Below are positions 23,501 to 36,149 of a DNA stretch of 64,000 bases, piece after piece (position 1 is the first letter of the stretch; every line of letters begins with the position of its first letter). Under the pieces are notes generated by a model. The model was not told where the DNA came from. It saw nothing but the letters and a program-made list of their open reading frames with translations, and searched no databases. Position numbers and translations under genes: made by a program. Location: NCBI GenBank assembly GCA_025403435.1, contig CM046341.1, positions 19,987,460-20,051,459 of the forward strand. Reading direction: 5' to 3'. Source of the DNA: Artocarpus heterophyllus. Its lineage: Eukaryota > Streptophyta > Magnoliopsida > Rosales > Moraceae.

Positions 23501-23879
23501 AGTGAGAAGTTTTAAGTCTTTTAGAGTTGTTATCATTCATCTCAGCATTAAGCAATAAGTCCATCTTAAGTTTGATAACATATAGATTATTTTACATCCA
23601 TCCATAATAGATAAAAGATTTGTTTTTATGAATCACCACTTTATTATTGAAAAAACCAAATAAGAGTCTTTAAATAAATAAGCTATAGAAATTAAATTCC
23701 TTTTAAATTTAGGAACATAAAAATAATCTCACAAAATTAAATTCCTATAATTATCAAAATACAGATGATGTCTCCCACTGCTTCTGCTAAGACCAAGGAT
23801 CTATCGCCCATCCAAAGCGTGAAGTCTTCATGCAATAGACTTCTCATTTATTTGAATCCCAATAGAGAAACACAAACAT

Positions 23880-24761
23880 AATTAGTTGCTTTGGAATCTA
23901 TGATCCAAACGTCACTGGATTCCTCAACCAAACAAGTTTCTAAATACAGAAGATCACACCTACCTCATCGGGAAAAAAAGTCCTTGCAATTCTTTTTTAC
24001 GTGCCCAACCTTCCTGCAGAAAAAGCACTTGAGCTTCTTAGGTTCTTCTTTTTCTTCTTCTTGTTCTTACCATTTGCAGGAATAGAAGACTTCATGTTCT
24101 TAGCCCGTTGTTTCTTTCCATTCCCAGGGTTGGGATTAGAACTAGAAGCAGCCGCCAAGTTGGCCTCGCCACCAATAAGAGACTCCTTGATCAGCAGTTC
24201 AAACTCTGTAACGGTTTATCAACTCCGTCAAGGTCATATCCCGTCTATTGCTTAAATTAAATGTAGCTCTAAATGGAATAAGCTCCTTAGATAAAGTCTC
24301 AAAGACCATAATCATCTGAGTTTCAGCATCGATGTTAGCTCCATTGGTTTGAGCCTCAACAAGGTAACCCATGACCAACATATCTTTGCTTATAGTTCAA
24401 GAGTTTCCAAAACGCCCCTTACCGCTTTATTAAGGCCTGGCCTCCAAACATATCTTCTAGATTATCCAAGATCTGCCTAGCAGTCTCATAATCCTTATGT
24501 TGAGCCTATAGCGCTTTATTCATGCTGGCCATAACATAGCAACGAACCTGATCATTAGCATCTTTCCAACGATCATATGTTTGATTTGATCGTTGGTGAA
24601 ATCTCCCGTAGGCTTATAGGCTTGGGAGGACAAGGTATCATCAGCATAAATTTTAGTTTCTTAAAGGACAGGACGATGTTTAGGTCTCATTTTCAATCAT
24701 TATAATTCTCTCCAGTTAATTGGTTTTTGTCAAGTATCGATGATAACGTATTTTTAGACAT
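23880..24761 (-). pseudogene. Element B gag and protease region
   Basis: Gag would start at 24761 (ATGTCT, as in A). The frame is broken early. Recognisable parts are VMGYLVEAQTNGANIDAETQ (24381-24199), a Lys-rich tract, a degenerate zinc knuckle near 24030, and the protease region near 23900. More decayed than element A. Confidence 0.75.
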
Positions 24762-26504
24762 TTTTAATCTACAGTAAAAATCATATACCAAACATAAGCA
24801 AACATATCATAATAACTTAGTAAGATAACACAATCATGTAGAACATACAAATGTGTTTATGTGTCAATACCATGAAATATCACAACCTTACAACGATAAT
24901 TTCTAACTCAAAATTCAACATGCTCCTAGGGGAGTCTTGACAAATTCAATCAGGAACACGAATCTCCTCCTGATTAATATATGCCATCCAGAACCTGTAT
25001 GATGCAGCATATGTTAATAATCGTTTCTTTGGCCATTAATTTTATTAATAGAGCTCCTAGGGGAGGTTAATAATAAAATTAACATGAGTGTATAAACATC
25101 AATTTAATATTTTATCCATGATTTATAATCACCACCTAAGGGTATGCAACCATGAATTATGCTAAAATATGCATACCATAAATTATGCTAAAATATCTTA
25201 TCCTCTTAGAAATCCAACCCGGTACATGTTGAAGTCCCTTCCTAGGGGTCAGAACCATCATGTGCTACCTATGGACCAATGATGGAGGCCGTAGGTCCTC
25301 TCTTTGAAAACCTTCTCCCACTCAATCTTTTGAAATCAAGGTTTTATTTTATAAACATGCATGAACAATTTTTAATGAGCGGCACTCCTTACTCTATATG
25401 ACATGTTATCAATACACATGGCAAATCATATTATAATGCGACATGTTATCTATATACATGGCAAATTATATTATAATATAGACAAGCAAAGCAATCATGC
25501 AAAGCCACAAATAAGATAATAATAAATAACCGTAATATTATGGTTCCACCTTAGATGAAAGAAAACAAAGATTACAAGAGAATAATCGAAACATAGTATT
25601 GATTCTTCATCCTAAATCTTCAAATTGTATCCCTCTTCATGTAACTTCCATCTTCAAATCTTCAGTCTTACATAGATCAAAGACTCCATATTTCCAGTCA
25701 TATCTAAATTTAATGTTTCTCAAAATTTTAACAAAATAAAATCAAACTACACCGAAAAACTCACCTTTTTTGAAAAATTAAAGCTCTCTACCGACATGCC
25801 GATCTGTGTGATCGACCTACTGCTTATGATCCATCGGCCTACCGATCTTTTCAGGTCAGCTTGCCGATCATGACAGTTTGGCCTATCGAACTGAAAAATT
25901 TAGCCTACCACTAGAGTTGTTAGATTTCTACCCTGTGGATGGCTTGCCAATCCTAAAGGTTTGGCCTACTAGTCTATGACCATCGGCCTACCGAACCTGA
26001 GGGTTTGGCCTGCCGAACGAACAGAAATCACATCATCCAGAAAATACATCTTTTATGTAGTTTTTCAATTTTATTTTCAACAATTTAAAAACATAAAATT
26101 AGAGACACAAGAAATACCTAGAAACACTATCATCCATCATCTAGATCTGTCTTCTCCGATTAATTATTTAATTACAAATATTTTATAAATTTAAAATTAA
26201 ATAATAATTCTTAGACAGAGATGATAGTTTACCATTAATTGCATGAAAAACCTAAATACACATTCTGACCTCTAAAGAACCATAACCGACATAAATTAAT
26301 CAATTAATAAATATTTAAATAATAATTTAATCAACCATAATTAATTAATAAAAATTCACCATATAATCCATGACAACATATAAAGATAAAAAAGCCTTAT
26401 AGTGCCAACTCTTTAAAATTAAATTCAAGCATAGAAGAGATCAAGATCACATAATTTATACGTATAACATGATCACAAACTTGCAAATTTATGTAAAAAC
26501 CATG
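24762..26504 (-). other. 5' leader of element B
   Basis: Untranslated region colinear with the leader of A but without the plastid block. It contains a motif cluster at 25795-26015 (GGCCTACCGAACC, GGCCTGCCGAACG) and small local duplications near 25140-25190 and 25395-25470. Confidence 0.7.
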
Positions 26505-26516
26505 GCTCTGATACCA
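26505..26516 (-). promoter_or_regulatory. Primer-binding site of element B
   Basis: The minus strand reads TGGTATCAGAGC, a perfect match to the plant initiator tRNA-Met primer site, two bases inside the 5' LTR. Confidence 0.88.
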
Positions 26517-26518
26517 AT

Positions 26519-28626
26519 TGTTGGAAAAACAGTACGTAATAGAATTTTAAAAATTTGTTATACTACAGTATTTTTCAAAACACTATTTGTCACACTATAT
26601 GCATAAATTAACCAGATCTTACTAACCTTATTTTTCGAAAAGCTTCGCAATCTGTGAAGAGAAGTAAGGTTCCAAAAGAGCTTCAACTAACTAGCCTTCT
26701 TTGATATTCTCTATCCACGATCGATGTGTGTGTAGGTACACTCGTATAGCTCTTCTACCAGACGACTCTCCTTCCAACCAATTGAGAAAAACCTACAGCT
26801 AGTGTTCGTGATTTGTGTCCAGGGAGTTTTAAAGTCTCATCAGCAAAGTCTCACTCTAGATTTCTCAACTACTCTGAACAACAATGAGTCTCACTCAATT
26901 GAGAAAAACCTACAGCTAGTGTTCGTGATTTGTGTCCAGGGAGTTTTAAAGTCTCATCAGCAAAGTCTCACTCTAGATTTCTCAACTACTCTGAACAATA
27001 ATGAGTCTCACTCCCCTTTTTATAGAGGTTAGGCCCAGGAGTCAGTCCTTATTAGATAAGGCCTCAAAAATTTGAATCAAAATCAAATCAGGAACAATAT
27101 ATGATAAAATCCACTTGGAAATGCATAATTTATTTATTGCTCGGTTGGCAAGGTCGAACTAGCAGATCGGCCTGCTGAACTTGCTCCATCGGCAGGCCTT
27201 ACTTGAAGCTCGGCTTGCTGAACTTACAATAAATGATCCCTGTGAATTTTTATTTCCCACCCAAGATTCTTGGGGTAGAGCCTTAGTTTTAATTCAAATA
27301 ACCCAATAGAGAAGTTATCTGATTAAAACAGTCATATCTAAATAATCTCTAAGTAAAAAAATATTCCTAATAATTCAACAAGTTTATCTTCAATTAATTT
27401 AACTGATAAACAGACATGAATTATCTGATCTAAATAATTCAACAAGTTTATCTTGAATTAATTTTCCACAAAATTAATTCAACCGATAAACATGAATTAT
27501 TTGATCTTATCGAATTTTTAGCCAATTTGACAATTTGATACAAGCCACCAATTATTGGAAAAGCACGTCGTATCATTATAGAATTTTTATGAGCTAGCAA
27601 AGGGGACCTTATGGACGCTCCCAGTAATTATGAAACCTAATATCCTAGATATACATTTTATAATTATTAACTCTAATGCTACTCCACTAAAAGCTTAGAG
27701 CTGCACTCTTGAACTATATATAATTATAAAGCTCGTATAGCTAAGTCTCCATGACATATCATAATGTATCATATCCCTATAGGATTATCCATAATCGGCT
27801 TAAGGATAAATTCTGTCTTACCTTCCTGATTATTTTTATCTTATGTTTCATTTTCCCACTATCGAAAAACTTATCATCTAAAGATAGTATACTATTCAAT
27901 TACATCTATATATCCAAATGGTTAAGCACTCCAGTTTTTCAATTACAGGAAAATGCATATAAGAGGATATCAACTACTCCTAAAGAGGAGCTATGGATTC
28001 CATATCTGTGAATAACAAGTCTACACTCTCAAGAATCATGCCTGCAATGTACTGACATACGTACCACTATTAAAATGTGGATGTCACCCTTTGGTATATC
28101 AAAAAACATAAGTCAAGATAACGAGCCCATTATTTATCTCAAGATTAAGATACAACACATATGATTGTCTAAAGTGAATCAATTTGCCAAGACAAAATTA
28201 TTAATCCTAATCAATTCACTTTATGTCCCAATCTAACACATCGTCATCTATGACAATGAACCAATGTTTCTATTCGCGGAGTCCACCTCTGATGGTCAAA
28301 ACAAACCATCTCCTGTTAGGGATATAAACAACATAAAAATCGTTGCATGAAAAAGTGCCTAACTTTATTTCCTCGATTACGGATCTTATGATTTAGACCA
28401 TCACCTTAAGAATCGTATCTTTCGTATAATCTGTCCATTATATGCCCAATTCTTAAAGGTTTATACCTATAGTCTCTAACTTTTGTTTGCTTATCATATA
28501 TCCAACAAATATGAATGTAAAGAGGACACCAATTTTGTATAAGAATAATAAATAAATTCTTTATTGATAAAAATTGTCTTCAAAAACATATTACATTTTT
28601 ACTCCTTAGGGCATACATGTCTAACA
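26519..28626 (-). repeat. Element B 5' LTR
   Basis: 2,108 bases, TGTTGGAAAAACAG...ACATGTCTAACA. Longer than its partner because of a 117-bp tandem duplication at 26779-27012. Motif cluster at 27140-27230. Confidence 0.92.
26779..27012. repeat. 117-bp tandem duplication inside the element B 5' LTR
   Basis: Two nearly identical units (26779-26895 and 26896-27012), each starting CAATTGAGAAAAACC and ending GAGTCTCACTC. The other LTR copies have a single unit, so it arose after insertion. The unit is 39 codons long, which is why an open frame with a repeated peptide appears here; that frame is not a gene. Confidence 0.93.
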
Positions 28627-28631
28627 TCTTC

Positions 28632-28912
28632 CATCTTATTATGCGGAGTACTTGGCATAGATGTGTGCTCTAATCTACTCCCAAAAGGTTCGGTTATGTC
28701 CATCTTGCAAGCATTTCTTATTTTTTTGCTCTTTTTGGGTTTGCCTATTTCAATTCTTTCATGTAAACCTCAATAAAAGACTCCACTCTATTAGCATTAT
28801 GCAAAACATAAAAATAAGCTTGCACCTATTCCACTCAATTTACTAATGAAGGGTTGCCAATAAATTGTCTTCTAGTCTCAATGTTTATTGTCTTTAGCAA
28901 CTGTATTGCTTC
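28632..28912 (-). pseudogene. CACTA tnp2 transposase relic, middle part
   Basis: The minus strand, stops skipped, reads VQAYFYVLHNANRVESFIEV, YMKELK-ANPKRAKK and MLARWT, corresponding to the late part of the tnp2 family. It continues the piece at 31997 and is followed across element B by 8022-7398. Bases 28908-28912 (GCTTC) are the left target duplication of D'. Confidence 0.75.
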
Positions 28913-29159
28913 TGTAACACCCACCTATTTTGATGTAATGGATTATGTTAAGTTAGTAACGATGTTAATAAAATCTTAATAATAATTTATGTTATATGTT
29001 ATGATATATGATTTTAATGTTACTAACTTTTTATGTCAAGTTTTATGACAGACGACGACTGCATGGAATTGTTGTGCTCAAGTGTTCATGATTATTTTAA
29101 TGTATGTTTAATTATGATGTATCGATGAATTGGATGTTTTAATGTATGGTATTTAAAGA

Positions 29160-29330
29160 TAGTTCGGCAGGCCAGACTTTCAAGTTCGACAGGCCAGACT
29201 TTCAAGTTCGGCAGGCTGAATAGTCTGCCCAAGATCAGCAGGCCAAAGGAAACCATCGGCAGGCCGAACTTGGTGGAACCGGTAGGCCGAAGGGGAAAAT
29301 CGGCAGGCCGAATACAGCTGACGAGTAGTC
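29160..29330. repeat. TCGGCAGGCCGA motif cluster (left end of D')
   Basis: About seven copies of a 12-14 base near-palindrome, two perfect (TCGGCAGGCCGAA near 29258 and 29303) and others with one or two changes, spaced roughly 20-30 bases apart. Confidence 0.85.
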
Positions 29331-31464
29331 AACATAAATCTTTCCAAATTTATGGCTGAGATAATTACGTTAAATGGGTGATTTATTGTGATTAATTGGC
29401 ATATTAATGGAATGATTTTGTCAGTTAAGGAAAGAAAAGGTTTGACTTCGCGTTGATTTGTATGATTTTAAATGGTTTCCTATTTTAAGAGGGCAAAACA
29501 TGGCAAGTGATGAGTGATTGTTTGACTTCCCTCTTTTCTTTCCTTCCTCCACGCCATTTGCTATCAATGAGTCAGAAAAATTCTGACTTAATGGAGGGTA
29601 ATAAATTTTCATTATGCTCGTTACATTAAAAAAATTCTAACGTTCTTTTCCTCAGTTTTTCTCTCATCTTCTCACTCTTCTCTCTCTTAGTTCTAAGACG
29701 TTTTCTAACTTCTTCTTCTTCTTCTCTTCTCCATGAATTCCATTCTTCTTTCTTCTCAAAAGTTCTCTGCAAATAGTTGAAAGAAAAATTGAAATTTCGT
29801 TGGTTGAATTCAAGGGTTTTGAGAAGACAATCTTTTAAGGTAAGGACTCGTTTCTTTGTGTTTTTGAAAAGCATTTCTTCTCCTCCAACCGTCTGCAATA
29901 TCTTTCTCTAGGTATTGTAGTTTGTTCTAAATTTTTAATATGTTATGCATGTATGTGTTATGTGATGCTTTCTAAAGTTTCAATTCAATTCGATATTTCT
30001 ATGATAAACTATGAATTTTCTATCCTCTACCCTTCACAGTAAAATATTACTGTTTGACTATGACGTATGAAAAATGTAATGTTTAGTCAAGGGGTAAATG
30101 AATGATGTTTTTCATGAATGTGCGTGTATAATGTATGATGAGTGTATTTTATGTTATGAAATTTTATGAGATTACGTCAAGAAAACTGTTTTAACAATGT
30201 TATTTTTGGATTTTGTTTTATAAAATGTTATATATGTTTAAATGATTTTTATTGATGATGAAATAATTTTATGATATTAAAATGCATGATAATAAGATGT
30301 TTTTATGAATTTTAAAATTAAAATATATGTATTTTAAATTATTAGAAAATGTTTTCAAAAGATTTTCATGATTGTAATGTATGAGATGTTTTGATGATAA
30401 TAATTAAGGAAGCATGTTATGAATAATATTTAAGGAAGCATGTATATGTGATGATAATTTTATGTTTTCATAATTATGGTTATGAATTATATTTGTAATA
30501 TGAGACGAATATATATATGAATATATATATGAATGAATGTTATATGAATAGATGTTTTATGATAAGTATTAATTTTATTGTATTTTTAAATAGATAAATG
30601 GCATGAACACTTAAAGGAACGAGCACATCGAGACCGTGGTGTCGTCACCAAATCATATTAAGGTTAAGTAAGCTAGCTGTTAAGGTAAGTACATTCTCAC
30701 CTGCAACATGACATGTTTTACAAGGTTTGATGATATGTTCACCATGATATTTATGATGATTTTATGGTTATTTTCCTTAAAGGATTTCTTATGAAAGATT
30801 ATCATGATTTAAAGTTATGCATGTATGATGATGACATGTTTCAAAGTATGAAAATTATGTATTTATGTATCACCTAATAAGTGTTGCACACCAATGTTAT
30901 GAAATGATATGTTATGATGTCATGTTTGGTTTGGGATTAGCTACCCTTCTCCTCTCATGACGGCGCGCCTACAATGATGTTCATGGTGCAACACTTGGGC
31001 CCTTAAGATAAAATGGAATAAGTTTTAATATGGTCAATGTAATGAAAGATATGTTTCTATGAAATTGTGCTTAAGGCACTTTTATGATATGATGACAATG
31101 ATGATGATGATGATGTATATTAAATGTTTTTAAATGTGAGAATTATATGTACTTACTAAGCATTAGCTTAATCAAGTTTTATGTCATGTTGCAGATAAGG
31201 ATAAGAAAATCATGGACTAGGTGGAGGACATGGGAAGGCGTGTGAGTACAAAGCACGATGAATTGTAACCGGATGAACGCCAAGAAGAATATTTTTATGT
31301 TTTAAATCAAGTTTTATATTTTGAACATATTTTTATGTTAACTTTTAAGAATACTTGAACTATGGTTTTATATTTTATTTTAGCATTTTAAAGAATTTTG
31401 ATCTTCTGCAATTTTCATGAAAAGTTAAATCTGTTTTATAAATTAAGTTTTCTCAAGGATTTTT

Positions 31465-31670
31465 GGCTCGGTCGGCCTGCCGAACGTCATGGGTCGGCCT
31501 ACCGATGTTTGAAAGTTCGGCCTGTCGATCATGTTTTTGGCCTACCAAACGATGATGAGTTTTTAAACCTGATTTGCAAAGCCTCTGCCAGCCTGTCGGT
31601 TGAGGAACTCCGGTCTGCCGATCATGTCCGGCCTGCCAAAGTCCCAAGTTTGGCCTGCCGAACTGTGGGA
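31465..31670. repeat. TCGGCCTGCCGA motif cluster (right end of D')
   Basis: At least seven copies in the complementary orientation to the left cluster, starting with a perfect one at 31472-31483. The open frames on both strands here are caused by the GC-rich motif. Confidence 0.85.
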
Positions 31671-31996
31671 GCAAATGAGTTATAATTAATGTGATGTTTT
31701 AAACGATGTGATGTTTTTATAAGTTGTGATTTTACAACTTGGTATGTCTATTTTATTAAAATAAGTTCACGATTAATTTAAAGTGTAATTGAATAAATTA
31801 TGATATGGAATAAATTAAGCAATGTTATGTTATTTAAAAAAAAATGCATGAATGGATCCTGGTTATGTATGTTTTAATTATGTTTACTATTAAACGTATC
31901 TTATAAGTTTTGTATTTATGTTTATGTTTAAAGTTCAAATAAGTATGAACGTATGAATGTAACGACATCTGTGACGTCCGTAAGGGGGGCGTTACA

Positions 31997-33937
31997 GCTT
32001 CTACATTAGATAAGTACTTGGAGCAAAATTAAGCTGATTCTTCTACTATGTAACTTTCTAAAATACATCCCTTTGACCTATTTTGGCTTTTCACATAACC
32101 CTTCAAAACCTTCATATATCTTACAACAAAAATAGATCCATATCAAATACATCAATCAGCATAACTTAACTTCTTCAACTAAGTGAACTGTTTGATAAAT
32201 CATGAAATGATAGTGGAAAATACTTGTGAAGCATGTACAAGATTTACACCAGCTCCGATTGTAATGAATCTAACATAAATGGGTCAACTACCTTAGAGCA
32301 TATTGAATTAAAGGACATGCATGACTTGATAATTACAAATCTCACATCCTTTACTAGAACTCTCTACAACGCAAGCATAGTAATTGTTGTATCAATACAT
32401 GATAATTATGTGTTTTCATGCCAATAAATTTCAAATCCTTCATCGATATCAACTTTTTAAAGCTTGAAGAATAGATGTCCCACTTTCAATTAAGCAAGCT
32501 ATTCATAAAGCTTTCTCTTTTACCCTGTTGATAACGTGTGCTTTGCCAGAGGTAAGCAAGTGTGTTTCTTTTTTTTTTTTTAGGAAACAAATTAGGCCTA
32601 ATCTCCATCTTCATAAGATCTAACTATGTTCTTTACCATCTTTAGTCTTACCCTTAATGTCAAGCAATGTGCTGACTACTGATTCATAAATGTTTTTCTT
32701 AATATTCATAATATCCAAGTAATGATGAACAAAAAATGTCTTTTAAAATGGAAGTTTGTAGAAGATTGATATCTTTTCTAAGGTCTATCCTTTCGCGGCT
32801 CGTTCTTACCTCACTTTGTGTTTCTGAGTACTACTTACACATCTTTTTACCATTTCAAATACTTGTTCACTCATCAAAGGTCGAGTAAGGTCTCTCTTTT
32901 CAATGTTGTCATCAAATGCTTTCCTTAGTTTGTGGTAACGATGATCTATTAGCAACCATCTTCTATGGCTAATAAAAATGGTTTTTTTACTGTTCTTCTA
33001 TTGTTTGTAATATATTTTCTTCTACAAATAAGACAACTAATCGAACTCTTCACTAAATAACTGATAGATTTCCATATGCAGGGAAATTATTAATTGTCCA
33101 TATATCAAAATTAGATGGAGTATGGATGTATCTTTTTAGTAATAATCTCAAACTTCAATGTCCTTTTCCCACAAGCTCTTCAGGTCATCAATGCATATTA
33201 ATATCCTTCCTTAGTTGATGAGGACCCGAAATCAATAGAGTCGACAATAGGAGCTTCCGCTTCATGCATATTTTTAGAGAGATATTGTAGTTGACAAATA
33301 TTGTAGACGAAATGTTATTCCCACTACTCATGTTACGATGTGGGTTCACTCCATCCGTCGGCAAACCAAAATGTAGATTTCTTGGTTCTATACTAAACTT
33401 GAGATGATTGACGTAAAAAGTCTTCCATTATGGTGAATCTACCGGATGTCTAAACACACCATTGTTGTCCCATTTGTCATGATGCCAAGTTAAATTCTTG
33501 GCATGCTTTGTATTTCTGAATAAATACCTTAAACATTGTACCAATGAAATATACCAGAACTCCTTTGTTGACATTCTTTCCTTACTATTAGGTAGCCCCT
33601 TCCCTTTCTTCCACCTTGACTTTTCACAAATCGGGCAATTATTCAAGTCCTCATACTCCTTCCTATAAAGGACACAATCATTTTCACAAGCATGCATTTT
33701 GTCACACTCCATTCCCAAAGAGTTTAAAGTCTTATTAACCTCATACATACTAGTTGGTATTTTATTATGCTCCGATAGAAGCTCTCTTAAAAGTTCCAAA
33801 AAATTTGTTAAACTATAATTTATCCACCCACCTGACGGCTGTAATACAGGCAACCTAGTTCGATCCAAAGCCACAATGCTAAAAACTTGGTCGCATGTAA
33901 CCGTACACGGTCGCAAGTAATAGAGTGGTGTATACAA
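31997..33937 (-). pseudogene. CACTA (En/Spm) tnp2 transposase relic, N-terminal and central part
   Basis: Open frame 33937-33428 matches En/Spm tnp2: LREL, NSLGMECDKMHACENDCVLY, YEDLNNCPICEKSRWKKGKG, LRYLFRNTKHAKNLTWH and NGVFRHPVDSP. Further down, with stops and frameshifts, come EPRNLHFGLPTDGVNPHRNM, INNFPAYGNLS, RRWLLIDHRYHKLRKAFDDN, EQVFEMVK, HHYLDIMNIKKNIYESVVST, LLDIKGKTKDGK, SMKDLKFIGMKTHNYHVLIQ and YFPLSF. This is the family's conserved order. Bases 31997-32001 are the right target duplication of D'. The N-terminal zinc-finger-like domain upstream of 33937 is missing. Confidence 0.9.
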
Positions 33938-36149
33938 TTGTCAACCCACAAGTATTGTCTTTAATTTGTATCAATTACAGATATTGATTGGCTTCAAGAT
34001 TATTTGAATGACCAAATAGATAAACAAATAAAAGAAAATAATAAATATAACTAAGCAAATAAAATTAAGTAACGAAAACAAATAGTTATAAATACTAGGG
34101 CATCAATTTCACATAATTAATCCACATTAGTTTTATTATTGAATGAGTCTTATTATTCATTAGACAAGAATTCTTAATTGAACTAATTACCTCTAATCCC
34201 TAGCCTTAAATTCGATAATATGGTCAAAAACCTGATTCCAATATTCCCATCCAGAACCAAGTAATTAATATTCATTAAACTATAGTTCTTCTAATGACCA
34301 CAAAAGAACTATAAATCTCCCAATCTTCTAGTCATGTAGGTTGCGTTTCCTATAATCCGTACTTGGAATTTCTTAGGCGTCAAACCCCACATACTAAAAT
34401 CATCTAATTTATAGGCCAAATACAATAGAAGCATTAAGAATGGGACAACATAAATATATCATGAAAAACCACTTAAAATAAATTAATACTTCATAATTAA
34501 ACAAAATCAAGGCTCTAGAAAACAACTATTCTATGACTAAAATTAAACAAACTAACATCAAGATTTCGACATTTACAAATCACAAAAATGAAATGAAGAG
34601 AATAGAAATGAAAAAAAAAAAAAACACACACACACACACATTTTGGAGTTGTCACAATCTCCAAGTCTTTCTTCTTGTTCTCCACTTCTACTTCTTGATC
34701 TCCAAATGCCTTCTCCCATAATGATTTATTAAAAAATAAAATAGATAATAAAAACTAAAATAAATTGTAAACTAAACTAAATTAAATATTTATTTATTTT
34801 TTTCTTTTCTTTTTCATTACCTCTTCCTTTAGAATCAGCTCACAAAATCCCCTAAAAAATGAGGCCTTCGGCCACTGTCTAAAAAAATGAGGCCTATCTG
34901 CTCATTTCCCCTCCATCAAGAAATGGGTGTGTATTTGTTGTATCATCCAAAATAATTCTTTAAACGCAAATGCTTGTAGTATAGGAAGGGGTTGCTGTAT
35001 CCACATGAAGGTGAAAAATTTGTAAATTAGGAGATTGATAAAAATATACTTTCAAAAAAGCAAGCGGTTTTTCAAAATAAATATTTTTGTGATTTTTTTT
35101 ATTTAAAATTTAAAACATAAAATTAAAACGATGAAGCTTTGAGATTCCTTGTATGTTTTGTAATTGATATGGAATTTTAACTCTAAATAGTTATCTTAAG
35201 CATTTGATTTATTATATGCTCTCCCGTTAATTCCAAATACTTTTACTAATTTTATAACTCAACCTAAAGCGACAAGATAGCAAGCTATAATCCAGTAAAA
35301 GTTTTCCTATAAAAAGTAGCAAAATAATCATCTCTTATCAATGATTTAGTGCATTAACTGTGAAAATTATAACTATTGTCACTACAGTTATAATTAACAA
35401 AAGTTTGAGATAGAAAAGATAATAACAAATCAAAATTATTATATTTCAATGGAATAAATTTTCACATTAATTTCGACAGAACTTCGTCTTATTATATATT
35501 TTAAGAATACAGGATGTCATCCTTTGTCAATAATAAATTAAGCATTACCAAGTATTTGCTATGCCAGTTTATATCTATGATGCAGCAAAAACTCAACTTA
35601 ATAAACAAGCATGATTTTAGTATTATTAATATTAATTATGCAACACAATCAAATTACATAAAAAAAACATGACTGAATTTATGCAAGAATTGAGCAGCAT
35701 AACAACATTAACAATAATGATTAAAAACATAAAAAATATAATTTATTCCATAAAAATATAAGCATTACTTGAATACTATACATACAAGATCCTCTCTCTG
35801 TCTCACAAAACTCTTGACACTAATTTAGACATTATTTTATTATTTCTAATGGGTCGGAGGAGTGCCCTAACAACATTTCCTCCAAAAAAGGGAGACTACT
35901 AGGCTAGAAGCTCAACAATTAGTTGAAGAAAGAAAGGAGGGGATGCCGAATAAAGGGGGAAACACCCCTTTTATAGTGAATGAAAATTCTTTATTTCCTT
36001 TTTTGTAATAATATTTATATACTTTTCAATTAATTAATTAAATAATTAATTAATTAATTAATTAATTAATTCTTATATTGCTTTATTCCAATGTTTAAAA
36101 GAAGAATCATGACTTTTTCAATTTTTTCTCCTTTTTTCCACACGGTTTA
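33938..36149. other. AT-rich DNA with simple repeats, no gene seen
   Basis: No coding similarity on either strand. It contains an A-tract followed by (CA)n near 34609-34640 and (AATT)n at 36029-36072. The segment from about 33940 to 34870 has an even composition and could belong to another old retroelement, but I see no ends. Confidence 0.4.

Larger units (their letters stand above)
8023..28626 (-). mobile_element. Ty1/copia retrotransposon B (decayed, split by element A)
   Basis: Complete but dead copia element in minus orientation: 3' LTR on the left (8023-9811 plus 20606-20843), internal region 20844-26518 (5.67 kb), 5' LTR on the right (26519-28626). The LTRs are bounded by TGTTGG...CTAACA on the plus strand. 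The order read on the minus strand is PBS, gag, protease, integrase, RT, RNase H, PPT, which is the Ty1/copia order and TNT1-like in sequence. It sits inside the tnp2 relic. Element A, of the same family, is inserted in its 3' LTR. Coding regions are more eroded than in A, so B is older, as the nesting requires. Confidence 0.9.
28913..31996 (+). mobile_element. Solo LTR D' (3.08 kb, TGTAACACCC...GGGCGTTACA)
   Basis: Bounded by TGTAACACCCACC and GGGGGGCGTTACA, with perfect 5-bp duplications GCTTC at 28908-28912 and 31997-32001. No primer site, polypurine tract, gag or pol inside. It is 3,084 bases long against 3,082 for copy D once D's nested insertion is removed. The ends and length fit a solo LTR left by recombination between the LTRs of a gypsy-type element. 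It interrupts the tnp2 relic. Contains two motif clusters (29160-29330 and 31465-31670) in opposite orientation, and a pyrimidine-rich tract at 29630-29760. Confidence 0.85.

Noticed and set aside
26802..27032. A frame encoding a peptide twice (VFVICVQGVLKS)
   Set aside because: Produced by the 117-bp tandem duplication, whose length is a multiple of three; it lies within an LTR.
31398..31685. Overlapping frames on both strands at the right end of D'
   Set aside because: The GC-rich palindromic motif cluster lacks stop codons on both strands; there is no protein signature.
28627..31996. Treating D' as a DNA transposon because its ends form a 10-base inverted repeat
   Set aside because: TG...CA termini, 5-bp target duplications and a 3.08-kb length without transposase fit a solo LTR better.
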